Shown here piece by piece: positions 29,578 to 37,584 of a DNA stretch of 64,000 nucleotides. The stretch is from Streptomyces sp. 1222.5 (GTDB lineage Bacteria > Actinomycetota > Actinomycetes > Streptomycetales > Streptomycetaceae): contig NZ_FNSZ01000001.1 in assembly GCF_900105245.1 (NCBI RefSeq), positions 6,446,001 to 6,510,000 of the forward strand. The letters run 5' to 3'. The notes below the pieces were generated by a model. The model made no database searches. It was not told where the DNA came from and saw only the letters and a list, made by a program, of their open reading frames with translations. Numbering within the stretch: the first letter of the stretch is position 1; each line of letters begins with the position of its first letter. The translations under genes and the position numbers were made by a program.

Positions 29578-30330
29578 TCAGTCCCTCAGCTCCAGCACAC
29601 CGGAGATGCCGCGGCGCCGGGACGGCGTGGCGTCCAGCGCGGCGTCGTCGGCTATCCGGCCGTCGAAGAAGCTGATCACCCGGTCCGCGGCGCTGGCCAG
29701 CCGGGCGTCGTGGGTGACGAGGACGATGCTCTGCCCGCGTCCGTGGAAGTGGGACAGCAGCCGCATCACCTCGCGGGTGCCCTTGCTGTCGAGGCTGCCG
29801 GCGGGTTCGTCGGCGAGCAGCAGCGGCGGATGGTTGACCAGCGCCCGCGCGAGCGCGACCCGCTGCTGTTCGCCACCGGACAGCTCGCCGGGCATGCTGC
29901 GCTCCTTGCCGGCGAGGCCCAGCTCCGTGAGGAGGGCCTCGCGCTCGGCGCGGGCCTTCTTCGGCGGGACGCCGGCCAGCAGCGCGGGCAGCTCCACGTT
30001 GTCGGCGACGGACAGGTTCGACACGAGGTTGAAGAACTGGAAGACGATCCCGATGGCCCTGCGGCGCTCCACCGCCCAGCGGGCCTCGCCGAAGGAGTCC
30101 GTGCACCGCCCGTCGAGCCAGATGCTGCCCTCGTCCGGCCGTTGCAGGCCGCCCAGCAGGTGCAGCAGCGTCGACTTCCCGGCGCCGGACGGACCGGTGA
30201 TCGCCACGAACTCGCCCCGCGCGACGCACAGGTCCACCCCGCGCACGGCACGCGCGGGCGCGCCCTCGCCGTGGTGGGTCTTGACCAGCCCCTCGGCGCG
30301 CAGCAGGGGAGCGGCAGAGCCGTCGCTCAT
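29578..30330 (-). CDS. MacB/LolD-type ABC transporter ATPase
   Basis: 250 aa from the ATG at 30328-30330, which overlaps the PadR stop (ATGA). Walker A GPSGAGKST, signature LSGGEQQRVALARAL, Walker B LLLADEPAGSLDS and switch VTHDARLA are intact; QFFNLVSNLSVADNVELPALL is typical of the LolD/MacB subgroup. It powers the FtsX-type permease downstream (103 bp away). Co-transcribed with the PadR gene, which suggests induction by the transported compound. Confidence 0.95.
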   Translation of the reverse strand: MSDGSAAPLLRAEGLVKTHHGEGAPARAVRGVDLCVARGEFVAITGPSGAGKSTLLHLLGGLQRPDEGSIWLDGRCTDSFGEARWAVERRRAIGIVFQFFNLVSNLSVADNVELPALLAGVPPKKARAEREALLTELGLAGKERSMPGELSGGEQQRVALARALVNHPPLLLADEPAGSLDSKGTREVMRLLSHFHGRGQSIVLVTHDARLASAADRVISFFDGRIADDAALDATPSRRRGISGVLELRD

Positions 30331-30842
30331 TCCAGCTCCTCCAGTTCCTCCTGGCACCGCTCCAGCCAGTCGAGGTCGGCCTGCAGATGCAGCATGGCGC
30401 CCTCGATCAGCAGTTGGGCGATTCGGTTGTCCCGGTTCTCGGCCGCGGCAAGTTTCGACAGGTCACGCATGGTGTTGAGGTACTGGCGCCGCTGCCGGTT
30501 GATGAGGGCTATCTGGTCGGCGAGACCGGTCTGCGGGGCGAGGGCGAGCTTCATGAAGAACTCGTCCCGCACCCGCGGCTCGTCCTCGGTCTCCTCGAAC
30601 CAGGCGTGCAGCGCCTCCCGCCCGGCGTCGGTGAGGTGGTAGACCTTCTTGTTGGGCCGGCTGGACTGCTCGACGTCCTCGCCCTCGATCAGCCCCGTCT
30701 TCTCGAGGCGGCCGAGGGTGACGTAGATCTGGCCGACGTTCGGCTGAGGGTACGCGGAGCCCAGCAGTTGCTCAAGGTCCTGTTTGAGCTCGTAGCCATG
30801 GGCCGGACCACGGGCGAGGAGAGCCAGGAGGGGCAGGCGCAC
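30327..30842 (-). CDS. PadR-family transcriptional regulator
   Basis: 171 aa, GTG start with AGGAGG about ten bases upstream. N-terminal winged helix: LPLLALLARGPAHGYELKQDLEQLLG...NVGQIYVTLGRLEKTGLIEGE; C-terminal Vir_act_alpha_C-like dimerisation helices (RQYLNTMRDLSKLAAAEN...LQADLDWLERCQEELEEL). It most likely represses its own operon (ABC exporter) and perhaps the divergent solute-binding protein gene; a perfect small palindrome lies in the shared promoter region (30893-30907). Confidence 0.93.
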   Translation of the reverse strand: MRLPLLALLARGPAHGYELKQDLEQLLGSAYPQPNVGQIYVTLGRLEKTGLIEGEDVEQSSRPNKKVYHLTDAGREALHAWFEETEDEPRVRDEFFMKLALAPQTGLADQIALINRQRRQYLNTMRDLSKLAAAENRDNRIAQLLIEGAMLHLQADLDWLERCQEELEELE

Positions 30843-30892
30843 TCGTGCTGTCCTCCTGTCTGCTCAATGTGCTCCAGGCCCTAGTATCGCCC

Positions 30893-30907
30893 ATACCTAA
30901 CAGGTAT
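30893..30907. promoter_or_regulatory. Palindrome in the PadR / SBP divergent promoter
   Basis: ATACCT-AAC-AGGTAT, six-base perfect arms around three bases. It lies 50-65 bp upstream of the PadR start and ~60 bp upstream of the divergent SBP gene, overlapping TATACA (plus strand) and near TACTAG (minus strand) candidate -10 elements. Size and position suit a PadR operator. It contains the TACCTAAC octamer that recurs at 32246-32253 and 32359-32366. Confidence 0.55.
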
Positions 30908-30967
30908 ACATGGCCTCTGACCCCACGGGCGAGGGTGCTCGCGGCGCCGGTGTACAGGGAGGAACCT

Positions 30968-32239
30968 ATGCGGTGGATACGCGCCGCCGGTAGGGGCCTG
31001 CTCGTTCTCGCCGTGGTCGTGACCGGTTACGTCGCCTCCGGCGCTCGCGCCGAACCGGGGAGCACCACCGGGCGCGGACCGCTGACCCTCGCCACCGCGG
31101 GGGATCTCACCAACTATCTGGGCCCCCTGCTGGAGGGCTGGAACCGCACCCACCCCGGCGAGAAGGTCACTCTCGTCGAGCTGCCGGACTCCGCCGACGA
31201 GACCCACGCCCAGATGACGACCGACCTGCGCGGCGGCGACCGGGGCCGCTTCGACGTCCTGAACATCGACGTCAACTGGACCTCGGAGTTCGCGGCGGCC
31301 GGCTGGATCCGCCCGCTGGGGCGCGGCCGCTTCCCGCTGAAGAGCTTCCTCGACCCGGTCGTGCGCACGGCGACCTACGACGGACACCTGTACGCCGTCC
31401 CGTACGTCACCAACGCAGGGCTGCTGCTGTACCGCAAGGACGTCCTGGCCGAGGAGGGGGTGCCCCCGCCGCGTACCTGGGCCGAGCTGGAGCAGGACGC
31501 GAAGACCATCGCGCCGAAGCACGGACTCGGCGGCTACGCGGGCCAGTTCCTGCCCTACGAGGGCCTCACCGTGAACGCCGCCGAGGCCGTGTACTCGGCG
31601 GGCGGCACGATCCTCGGTGCCGAGGGCAAGCGCGTCACCGTCGACTCGGCGGCGGCCCGTGAGGGCATCGGCTTCCTCGCGCGCGGCATCCGCGAGGGCT
31701 GGATCCCGCGGCAGGCGCTGACGTACAAGGAGGAGGAGTCCAAGCAGGCCTTCCAGGACGGAAAGCTGCTCTTCCTGCGCAACTGGCCCTACGCCTACGC
31801 CGTCGCCTCCGCCCGGGGGTCCGAGGTCGCCGGGAAGATCGGCGCCGTACCGCTGCCAGGACCCGACGGGCCGGGGAAGAGCGTCCTCGGCGGCTCCAAC
31901 CTCGCCGTCAACACCCACGCCCGGCATCCCGACTCCGCCGCGCGGCTGATCTCCTACCTCACCAGCGCGCCCGTCCAGCGCCAGGTGCTCACCCGGGGCG
32001 CGCTGCCCCCCGTACGCGCCGCGCTGTACCAGGACCCCGCGCTCATCCGGCAGTTCCCCTATCTGCCGACCCTGCGCACCGCCGTGATACACGCCGAGCC
32101 GCGTCCCAAGAGCGCCCATTACGACCAGGTCAGCCTGGCGGTGCAGGCGGTCGTGCAGGACGCGCTCACCGGGCGCGAGACGCCCGAGGCGGCGGTGCGG
32201 CGGCTGGCGCACGAGCTGGCCGCCATCTCCAGTCGCTAG
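30968..32239 (+). CDS. Extracellular solute-binding protein, orphan (sugar type)
   Basis: 423 aa, ATG with GGGAGG upstream. Reads as SBP_bac_1 (carbohydrate type): DLTNYLGPLLEGWNRTHPGEKVTLVELP, FDVLNIDVNWTSEFAAAGWIRPL, VPYVTNAGLLLYRKDVL, and a hinge/lobe-2 region AFQDGKLLFLRNWPYAYAV. The signal peptide (WIRAAGRGLLVLAVVVTGYVASGARA) has no lipobox cysteine, so unlike normal Gram-positive SBPs it would be cleaved and released, or held by an uncleaved helix. No permease is next to it; it is divergent from PadR and upstream of the GH13 cluster, which has its own SBP. Confidence 0.82.
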   Translation: MRWIRAAGRGLLVLAVVVTGYVASGARAEPGSTTGRGPLTLATAGDLTNYLGPLLEGWNRTHPGEKVTLVELPDSADETHAQMTTDLRGGDRGRFDVLNIDVNWTSEFAAAGWIRPLGRGRFPLKSFLDPVVRTATYDGHLYAVPYVTNAGLLLYRKDVLAEEGVPPPRTWAELEQDAKTIAPKHGLGGYAGQFLPYEGLTVNAAEAVYSAGGTILGAEGKRVTVDSAAAREGIGFLARGIREGWIPRQALTYKEEESKQAFQDGKLLFLRNWPYAYAVASARGSEVAGKIGAVPLPGPDGPGKSVLGGSNLAVNTHARHPDSAARLISYLTSAPVQRQVLTRGALPPVRAALYQDPALIRQFPYLPTLRTAVIHAEPRPKSAHYDQVSLAVQAVVQDALTGRETPEAAVRRLAHELAAISSR

Positions 32240-32337
32240 TTACTCGTTAGGTAACGCGGACATCTCATCTCGGTTCAGGCTGCCCCATTACGTCCGTCTT
32301 TGACGGGTCAACTGCCCAGTAGCTTCCGTTCTTTTCA

Positions 32338-32374
32338 TTGACACTCTCGCGACACGCCTACCTAACATGCATGC
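32338..32374 (+). promoter_or_regulatory. Candidate promoter of leaderless GH13 gene
   Basis: TTGACA (32338-32343), 19 bases, TAACAT (32363-32368), then six bases to the ATG at 32375. No Shine-Dalgarno sequence precedes the ATG, so leaderless initiation fits. The -10 overlaps TACCTAAC (32359-32366), a possible regulator site. Confidence 0.55.
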
Positions 32375-34000
32375 ATGTTGAGTAAGTACCACTGGTGGCG
32401 CGACGCGGTGATCTACCAGGTCTACGTCCGCAGCTTCCTGGACAGCACCGGCGACGGCATCGGCGATCTGGCCGGCGTCCGGGCCGGGCTGCCGTACCTG
32501 AAGAAGCTCGGCGTCGACGGCATCTGGCTGAGCCCGTTCTACCCCTCGCCCCAGCACGACCACGGCTACGACGTGGCCGACTACTGCGGGGTCGACCCGC
32601 TCTTCGGCGACCTCGCCGAGTTCGACCTGCTGATGGCGGACGCCCGACGCCTCGGCGTCAAGGTGCTCCTCGACATCGTCCCCAACCACTGCTCCAGCGA
32701 GCACCCGTGGTTCCGCGAGGCGCTGGCGGGCGGGCCCGGCAGCCCGGCCCGCGCCCGCTTCCACTTCGCCGACGGCCGCGGCCCCGACGGCGGCGAACCG
32801 CCCAACAACTGGCACGCGATGTTCGGCGGCCCCGCCTGGACCCGGGTGACGGAGCCCGACGGCCGGCCCGGCCAGTGGTACCTGCACATGTTCACGCCCG
32901 AGCAGCCCGACTGGAACTGGCGCGACCCCCAGGTCCCCGCCGAGTTCGACCGCGTCCTGCGGTTCTGGCTGGACCGGGGCGTGGACGGCTTCCGCATCGA
33001 CGTCGCCGCCGGCCTGTACAAGCACCCCGCGCTGCCCGACTCGGACGATCCGGAGGCCGACGCCCGCACCCGCGACTCCGTCAACCCGCTCGCCTGGAAC
33101 CAGCCCGAGGTGCACGAGGTGTGGCGCGACTGGCGGGCCGTCTGCGAGGAGTACCACGAACGCGACGGCCGCGAACGCCTCCTCGTCGGCGAGGTCTCCG
33201 TCCCCACCGCCCGCGAACACGCGCTCTACGTCCGCCCCGACGAACTCCACCAGGCTTTCTTCTTCGACCTGCTCGGCGCCCCCTGGGACCCCGACTCCTT
33301 CCGCAAGGTCATCTCCGAGGCCATGCAGGACATCGCCGGTACCGGCTCGACCGTCACCTGGGTGCTCAACAACCACGACCAGGTCCGCACCGTCACCCGC
33401 TACGGCGAGCCCGCCACCGAGGGCAGCGGTCTCGGCCCCGCCCGTGCCCGCGCCGCCGCCCTGCTGATGCTCGCGCTGCCCGGCGCCGCGTACATCTACC
33501 AGGGCGAGGAACTGGGCCTGCCCGAGGTCGTCGACCTGCCCGACGACGTGCTCACCGACCCGATCTTCCACCGCACCGGCAGCCGCGCCCGCATCCGCGA
33601 CGGCTGCCGGGTGCCGCTGCCCTGGTCCGGGCAGGCCTCCCCGTTCGGCTTCACCTCCGGAGCCGAGGGCGCCAAACCCTGGCTGCCGCAGCCCGAGTAC
33701 TTCGCCGAGTACGCCACCGACCGCGCCCTCGCCGACACCCGCTCCTTCTGGCACCTGTACCGCGACGGACTCCAGCTGCGGCACTCCCTGCCGCAGCTGG
33801 GCGAGGGCACGCTGCGCTGGCTCGACACCCCGCCCGGCGTCCTCGGCTTCGTCCGCGGCGACGGACTGGTCTGCGCCGTCAACTTCGGTACGGCCCCCAC
33901 GCCCGCGCCGGTCTCCGGCACCCCCCTGCTCTCCAGCGAGCCCTGCCCGCCCGGCGTCCTGCCCGGCTCCACGGCCGCCTGGTGGCTGAACGACCTCTGA
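32375..34000 (+). CDS. GH13 alpha-glucosidase / oligo-alpha-glucosidase
   Basis: 541 aa, the usual length for the oligo-1,6-glucosidase/alpha-glucosidase subgroup. The (beta/alpha)8 barrel begins WWRDAVIYQVYVRSF; conserved regions are DIVPNH (I), DGFRIDVA with nucleophile Asp209 (II), LLVGEVS with acid/base Glu273 (III) and NNHD with Asp335 (IV). No signal peptide, so it acts in the cytoplasm on oligosaccharide imported by the ABC system encoded just downstream (SBP, two permeases). Products would be glucose units feeding the neighbouring pgi/zwf genes. Two out-of-frame ATGs immediately upstream (32367, 32371) run into early stops. Confidence 0.92.
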   Translation: MLSKYHWWRDAVIYQVYVRSFLDSTGDGIGDLAGVRAGLPYLKKLGVDGIWLSPFYPSPQHDHGYDVADYCGVDPLFGDLAEFDLLMADARRLGVKVLLDIVPNHCSSEHPWFREALAGGPGSPARARFHFADGRGPDGGEPPNNWHAMFGGPAWTRVTEPDGRPGQWYLHMFTPEQPDWNWRDPQVPAEFDRVLRFWLDRGVDGFRIDVAAGLYKHPALPDSDDPEADARTRDSVNPLAWNQPEVHEVWRDWRAVCEEYHERDGRERLLVGEVSVPTAREHALYVRPDELHQAFFFDLLGAPWDPDSFRKVISEAMQDIAGTGSTVTWVLNNHDQVRTVTRYGEPATEGSGLGPARARAAALLMLALPGAAYIYQGEELGLPEVVDLPDDVLTDPIFHRTGSRARIRDGCRVPLPWSGQASPFGFTSGAEGAKPWLPQPEYFAEYATDRALADTRSFWHLYRDGLQLRHSLPQLGEGTLRWLDTPPGVLGFVRGDGLVCAVNFGTAPTPAPVSGTPLLSSEPCPPGVLPGSTAAWWLNDL

Positions 34001-34040
34001 ACCGACCCGTCAACGCCCATTCCCCGAAGGGACATCAACG

Positions 34041-35366
34041 ATGATGCGACGTCGTACGACCCTGCTCACCGGCTGCACCGCCCTCGTCCTCGCCCTCGGC
34101 GCCACCGCCTGCGGCGGCGGCCCGGTCTCCGCGGGCGGCGGTGACAAGGCCCTCGACGGCCAGACCGTCACCGTGGCCGGCGTCTGGTCCGGCAGCGAGC
34201 AGAAGAACTTCCAGAAGGTCCTGGACGCGTTCACCGAGAAGACCGGCGCCAAGACCCAGTTCGTGTCCACCGGCGACAACGTCTCCACCGTCGTCGGCAG
34301 CAAGATCGAGGGCGGCAACGCGCCCGACGTCGTCATGGTCCCGCAGGTCGGCGTGCTCCAGCAGTTCGCCAAGAAGGGCTGGCTCAAGCCGCTGTCGCCG
34401 GCCGCACAGCAGACGATCACCGCGGACTACGCGCCGGTGTGGAAGAAGTACGGCAGCGTCGACGGCACCCTCTATGGCCTCTACTTCAAGGCCGCCCACA
34501 AGTCCACGGTCTGGTACAGCCCCGACGCGTTCACCCAGGCCGGGGTCAAGCCGCCGAAGACGTACGACGAGCTGCTCAAGGCCGGCCACACCGTCTCCGA
34601 CTCCGGTCTCGCCGCCTTCGCCGTCGCCGGACAGGACGGCTGGACCCTCACCGACTGGTTCGAGAACATCTACCTCTCCCAGGCCGGCCCCGAGAAGTAC
34701 GACGCCCTCGCCACCCACAAGCTGAAGTGGAGCGACCCCTCGGTCGTCGAGGCGCTCACCACCCTCGGCAAGCTGTTCAAGGACAAGCAGCTGATCGCGG
34801 GCGGCCAGAAGGAGGCCCTCAACACCGACTTCCCGGGCTCGGTGGAGAAGGTCTTCGGGCCCAAGGCCGAGGCCGGCATGGTCTACGAGGGCGACTTCGT
34901 CGCCGGTGTCGCCCACGACCAGTTCGGCAAGGCCATCGGCAAGGACGCGAACTTCTTCCCCTTCCCCGCCGTCGGCGGCGGCACGGCGCCCGTCGTCAGC
35001 GGCGGTGACGCGGCGGTCGTACTGAAGGACGCCAAGAACGCCAAGGCCGGCATGAAGCTCCTGGAGTACCTGGCCACCCCGGAGGCGGCGGCCGTGTGGG
35101 CGAAGGCAGGCGGCTTCCTCTCCCCGAACAAGAAGCTCGATCTCGCCCAGTACGGCGACGACGTCACCCGCGCCACCGCCAAGTCCCTCGTCGGCGCGGG
35201 CGACTCGGTCCGCTTCGACATGTCCGACCAGGCCCCGGCGGCCTTCGGCGGCACCAAGGGCACCGGCGAGTGGAAGCTGCTCCAGGACTTCCTGCGTGAC
35301 CCCTCCGACCCGAAGGCGACCGCGGCGAAGCTCGAAGCCGCGGCGGCCAAGGCCTACCAGGACTGA
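34041..35366 (+). CDS. Sugar ABC transporter substrate-binding lipoprotein
   Basis: 441 aa, AAGGGA before the ATG. Lipoprotein signal MMRRRTTLLTGCTALVLALG with lipobox ATAC. SBP_bac_1 domain: VTVAGVWSGSEQKNFQKVLDAF, NAPDVVMVPQVGVLQQFAKKGWLKPL, GLYFKAAHKSTVWYSP, GMVYEGDFVAGV, and ATPEAAAVWAKAGGFLSPN. Very similar in layout to alpha-glucoside (AglE-like) binding proteins. Second gene of the GH13-SBP-permease-permease cluster; 40 bp after the glucosidase. Confidence 0.93.
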   Translation: MMRRRTTLLTGCTALVLALGATACGGGPVSAGGGDKALDGQTVTVAGVWSGSEQKNFQKVLDAFTEKTGAKTQFVSTGDNVSTVVGSKIEGGNAPDVVMVPQVGVLQQFAKKGWLKPLSPAAQQTITADYAPVWKKYGSVDGTLYGLYFKAAHKSTVWYSPDAFTQAGVKPPKTYDELLKAGHTVSDSGLAAFAVAGQDGWTLTDWFENIYLSQAGPEKYDALATHKLKWSDPSVVEALTTLGKLFKDKQLIAGGQKEALNTDFPGSVEKVFGPKAEAGMVYEGDFVAGVAHDQFGKAIGKDANFFPFPAVGGGTAPVVSGGDAAVVLKDAKNAKAGMKLLEYLATPEAAAVWAKAGGFLSPNKKLDLAQYGDDVTRATAKSLVGAGDSVRFDMSDQAPAAFGGTKGTGEWKLLQDFLRDPSDPKATAAKLEAAAAKAYQD

Positions 35367-35377
35367 ACGGCATCACC

Positions 35378-36733
35378 ATGACCGCCACACTCGTCAAGGA
35401 GCAGGCGGGCCCGCGGGCCGCCGGCGCGGCGCGCGGGCGCCGCAGCCGGCGGCGCGCCCGGCTGATCGCGCTGCTCTTCGTGTTCCCCGCGCTGCTCCTG
35501 CTCGGCGCGCTCGTCGTCTATCCAGTGCTGTTCTCCGTCGGCCGCAGCTTCTTCGACGCCTCCGGCACCCGGTTCGTCGGCGGCGGCAACTACGCGGAGA
35601 TGTTCCGCGACCCGGCCACGCTGAAGGCCATCCGCAACACCACCATCTGGGTGGTGGTGGCCCCGGCACTGCTCACCGGGCTCGGCCTGATCCTGGCCGT
35701 CCTGGTGGAGAAGGTCCGCTGGGCCACCGCCTTCAAACTGCTGCTGTTCATGCCGATGGCGGTGTCCTTCCTGGCCGCCGGCATCATCTTCCGGCTCGCC
35801 TACGACGAGGACCCGGACAAGGGCGTGCTCAACGCGGCCGTCGTCTCCGTCCACGACGCCTTCACGGGCACGTCCACGTACCCCACGGCCCGAGGCCGCG
35901 TGGGCTTGCTGGACCAGGGCCGCGACGGCTCCTGGCTGACCCACGCGGGCGTCTCGCCGGGCGAGTCGGTGGCGATCCCCATGGTCGGGGTGCTGCCCAA
36001 GGACCTGCCCGCCGGCGCCGAACCCGCGCGGGCCGCGGCCTCGCACGCGGCCGCCGCCAAGGAGGTGCGCGGTGTCGTCTACCTCGACTTCACCCCCGGC
36101 GGAAGCGGCAGACAGGGCAAGGTCGACCCCCGGGAGAGCGGCCTGCCCGGCATGAAGGTCGAGGCGCTGCGCGACGGCCACTCGGTCGCGAGCACGACGA
36201 CCGCCGCCGACGGCTCCTTCCGCTTCCCCGGGCTGGCCGGCGGCTCGTACACCGTGAAACTGCCGGCGGCCAACTTCGCCGCGCCCTACCAGGGCGTCTC
36301 CTGGCTCGGACCGACCCTCGTCACCCCCGCGATCATCGGCGCGTACCTGTGGATCTGGACGGGCTTCGCGATGGTGCTGATCGGCGCGGGACTCGCCACG
36401 CTGCCGCGCGACGCGCTGGAGGCCGCCCGGATGGACGGCGCGAACGAGTGGCAGATCTTCCGCCGGATCACCGTGCCCCTGCTCGCGCCCGTGCTCACCG
36501 TGGTCTTCGTGACCCTCGTGATCAACGTGATGAAGGTCTTCGACCTCGTCTACATCATCGCTCCCGGACCGGTGCAGGAGGACGCCACCGTCCTCGCCAC
36601 CCAGATGTGGCTCGTGTCCTTCGGCGGCGGCAACAACCAGGGCCTCGGCAGCGCCCTCGGTGTGCTCCTGCTGCTCCTGGTGGTCCCCGCGATGGTGTTC
36701 AACGTCCGCCGCTTCCGAAGGAGTCAGCGATGA
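35378..36733 (+). CDS. MalF-type sugar ABC permease with CnaB-like extracellular insertion
   Basis: 451 aa; ordinary MalF/AglF-type permeases are ~290-330 aa. TM1 ~28-54, TM2 ~88-112, TM3 ~118-142, then an inserted extracellular region ~143-305, then TM4 ~312-340, cytoplasmic EAA loop LPRDALEAARMDGANEWQIF, and further helices. Within the insertion residues ~230-296 have the carboxypeptidase-regulatory/CnaB (SdrB) pattern: GLPGMKVEALRDGHSVAST, TAADGSFRFPGLAGGSYTVKLP. E. coli MalF also has a loop at this place (P2) that contacts the binding protein, so this domain could dock the SBP or tie the transporter to the cell wall. Stop overlaps the next permease start. Confidence 0.9.
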   Translation: MTATLVKEQAGPRAAGAARGRRSRRRARLIALLFVFPALLLLGALVVYPVLFSVGRSFFDASGTRFVGGGNYAEMFRDPATLKAIRNTTIWVVVAPALLTGLGLILAVLVEKVRWATAFKLLLFMPMAVSFLAAGIIFRLAYDEDPDKGVLNAAVVSVHDAFTGTSTYPTARGRVGLLDQGRDGSWLTHAGVSPGESVAIPMVGVLPKDLPAGAEPARAAASHAAAAKEVRGVVYLDFTPGGSGRQGKVDPRESGLPGMKVEALRDGHSVASTTTAADGSFRFPGLAGGSYTVKLPAANFAAPYQGVSWLGPTLVTPAIIGAYLWIWTGFAMVLIGAGLATLPRDALEAARMDGANEWQIFRRITVPLLAPVLTVVFVTLVINVMKVFDLVYIIAPGPVQEDATVLATQMWLVSFGGGNNQGLGSALGVLLLLLVVPAMVFNVRRFRRSQR

Positions 36734-37569
36734 ACGCGATCAGGCGGGGCCTGGGCAACGGACTGGTGCAGGCCTTCCTGGTGGTGATCGGCCTCGTCTG
36801 GCTGACCCCGCTGGCGGGACTGTTCCTGTCCTCCCTGCGCTCGGCGCAGGACACGGCGAAGGGCGGCTGGTGGACCGCGCTCGCCGGTCCCGGGCAGCTG
36901 TCCTTCGACAACTACTCGGCGCTGCTGAAGAACTCCGGCATCACCCAGGCGTTCTGGAACACCGTGCTGATATCGGTGCCGGCGACCACCCTGGTCGTCG
37001 TCATCGCGGCACTCGCCGGATACGCCTTCGCCTGGCTGGACTTCCCGTTCCGGGAGCCCCTCTTCCTGCTGGTGGTGGCCCTGCTGGTGGTGCCGGTGCA
37101 GATCGGTCTGCTGCCGGTGGCCAAACTCTTCGGCCAGCTGGGCCTGTTCGGCACGATCCCCGGGGTGGTCCTCTTCCACGTGGCGTACGGGCTGCCGTTC
37201 GCGGTGTTCCTGCTGCGCAACTACTTCGCCGAGATGCCGAAGGAGATGCTGGAGGCGGCACGGATGGACGGCGGCAGCGAGTGGCGCATCTTCACCCGGC
37301 TCGTCCTGCCGGTGGGCCGGCCGGCCATCGCCTCGCTGGCCATCTTCCAGTTCCTGTGGGTCTGGAACGACATGCTGGTCGCCCTGCTCTTCGCCGACAG
37401 CTCCGCCCAGCCGCTGACCGTGCAACTCCAATCCCAGATACGCCAGTTCGGCAGCAACATCGACGTCCTGGCGCCGGGCGCCTTCCTGTCCCTGATCGTG
37501 CCGGTGGTGGTCTTCTTCGCCTTCCAGCGGCACTTCGTCCAGGGCGTGATGGCGGGCTCGGTCAAGTGA
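36730..37569 (+). CDS. MalG-type sugar ABC permease
   Basis: 279 aa from the ATG at 36730, overlapping the previous stop (ATGA). Six hydrophobic segments and the EAA loop MPKEMLEAARMDGGSEWRIFTRLVLPV, standard for MalG. With the upstream permease it forms the membrane pore. No ATPase gene is present in the cluster, so a shared multi-sugar ATPase such as MsiK, encoded elsewhere, is expected, as known for Streptomyces sugar importers. A 14-bp palindrome spans the stop codon. Confidence 0.95.
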   Translation: MNAIRRGLGNGLVQAFLVVIGLVWLTPLAGLFLSSLRSAQDTAKGGWWTALAGPGQLSFDNYSALLKNSGITQAFWNTVLISVPATTLVVVIAALAGYAFAWLDFPFREPLFLLVVALLVVPVQIGLLPVAKLFGQLGLFGTIPGVVLFHVAYGLPFAVFLLRNYFAEMPKEMLEAARMDGGSEWRIFTRLVLPVGRPAIASLAIFQFLWVWNDMLVALLFADSSAQPLTVQLQSQIRQFGSNIDVLAPGAFLSLIVPVVVFFAFQRHFVQGVMAGSVK

Positions 37570-37580
37570 CCGAGCCCGCC
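37551..37580. terminator. Palindromic terminator at the end of the sugar cluster
   Basis: GGCGGGCTCGGTCA (37551-37564) and its complement (37567-37580) with two central bases; about 12-13 bp would pair in RNA. It includes the stop codon of the MalG-type gene and lies between converging genes, so it can serve both. Confidence 0.65.
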
Positions 37581-37584
37581 GGGC

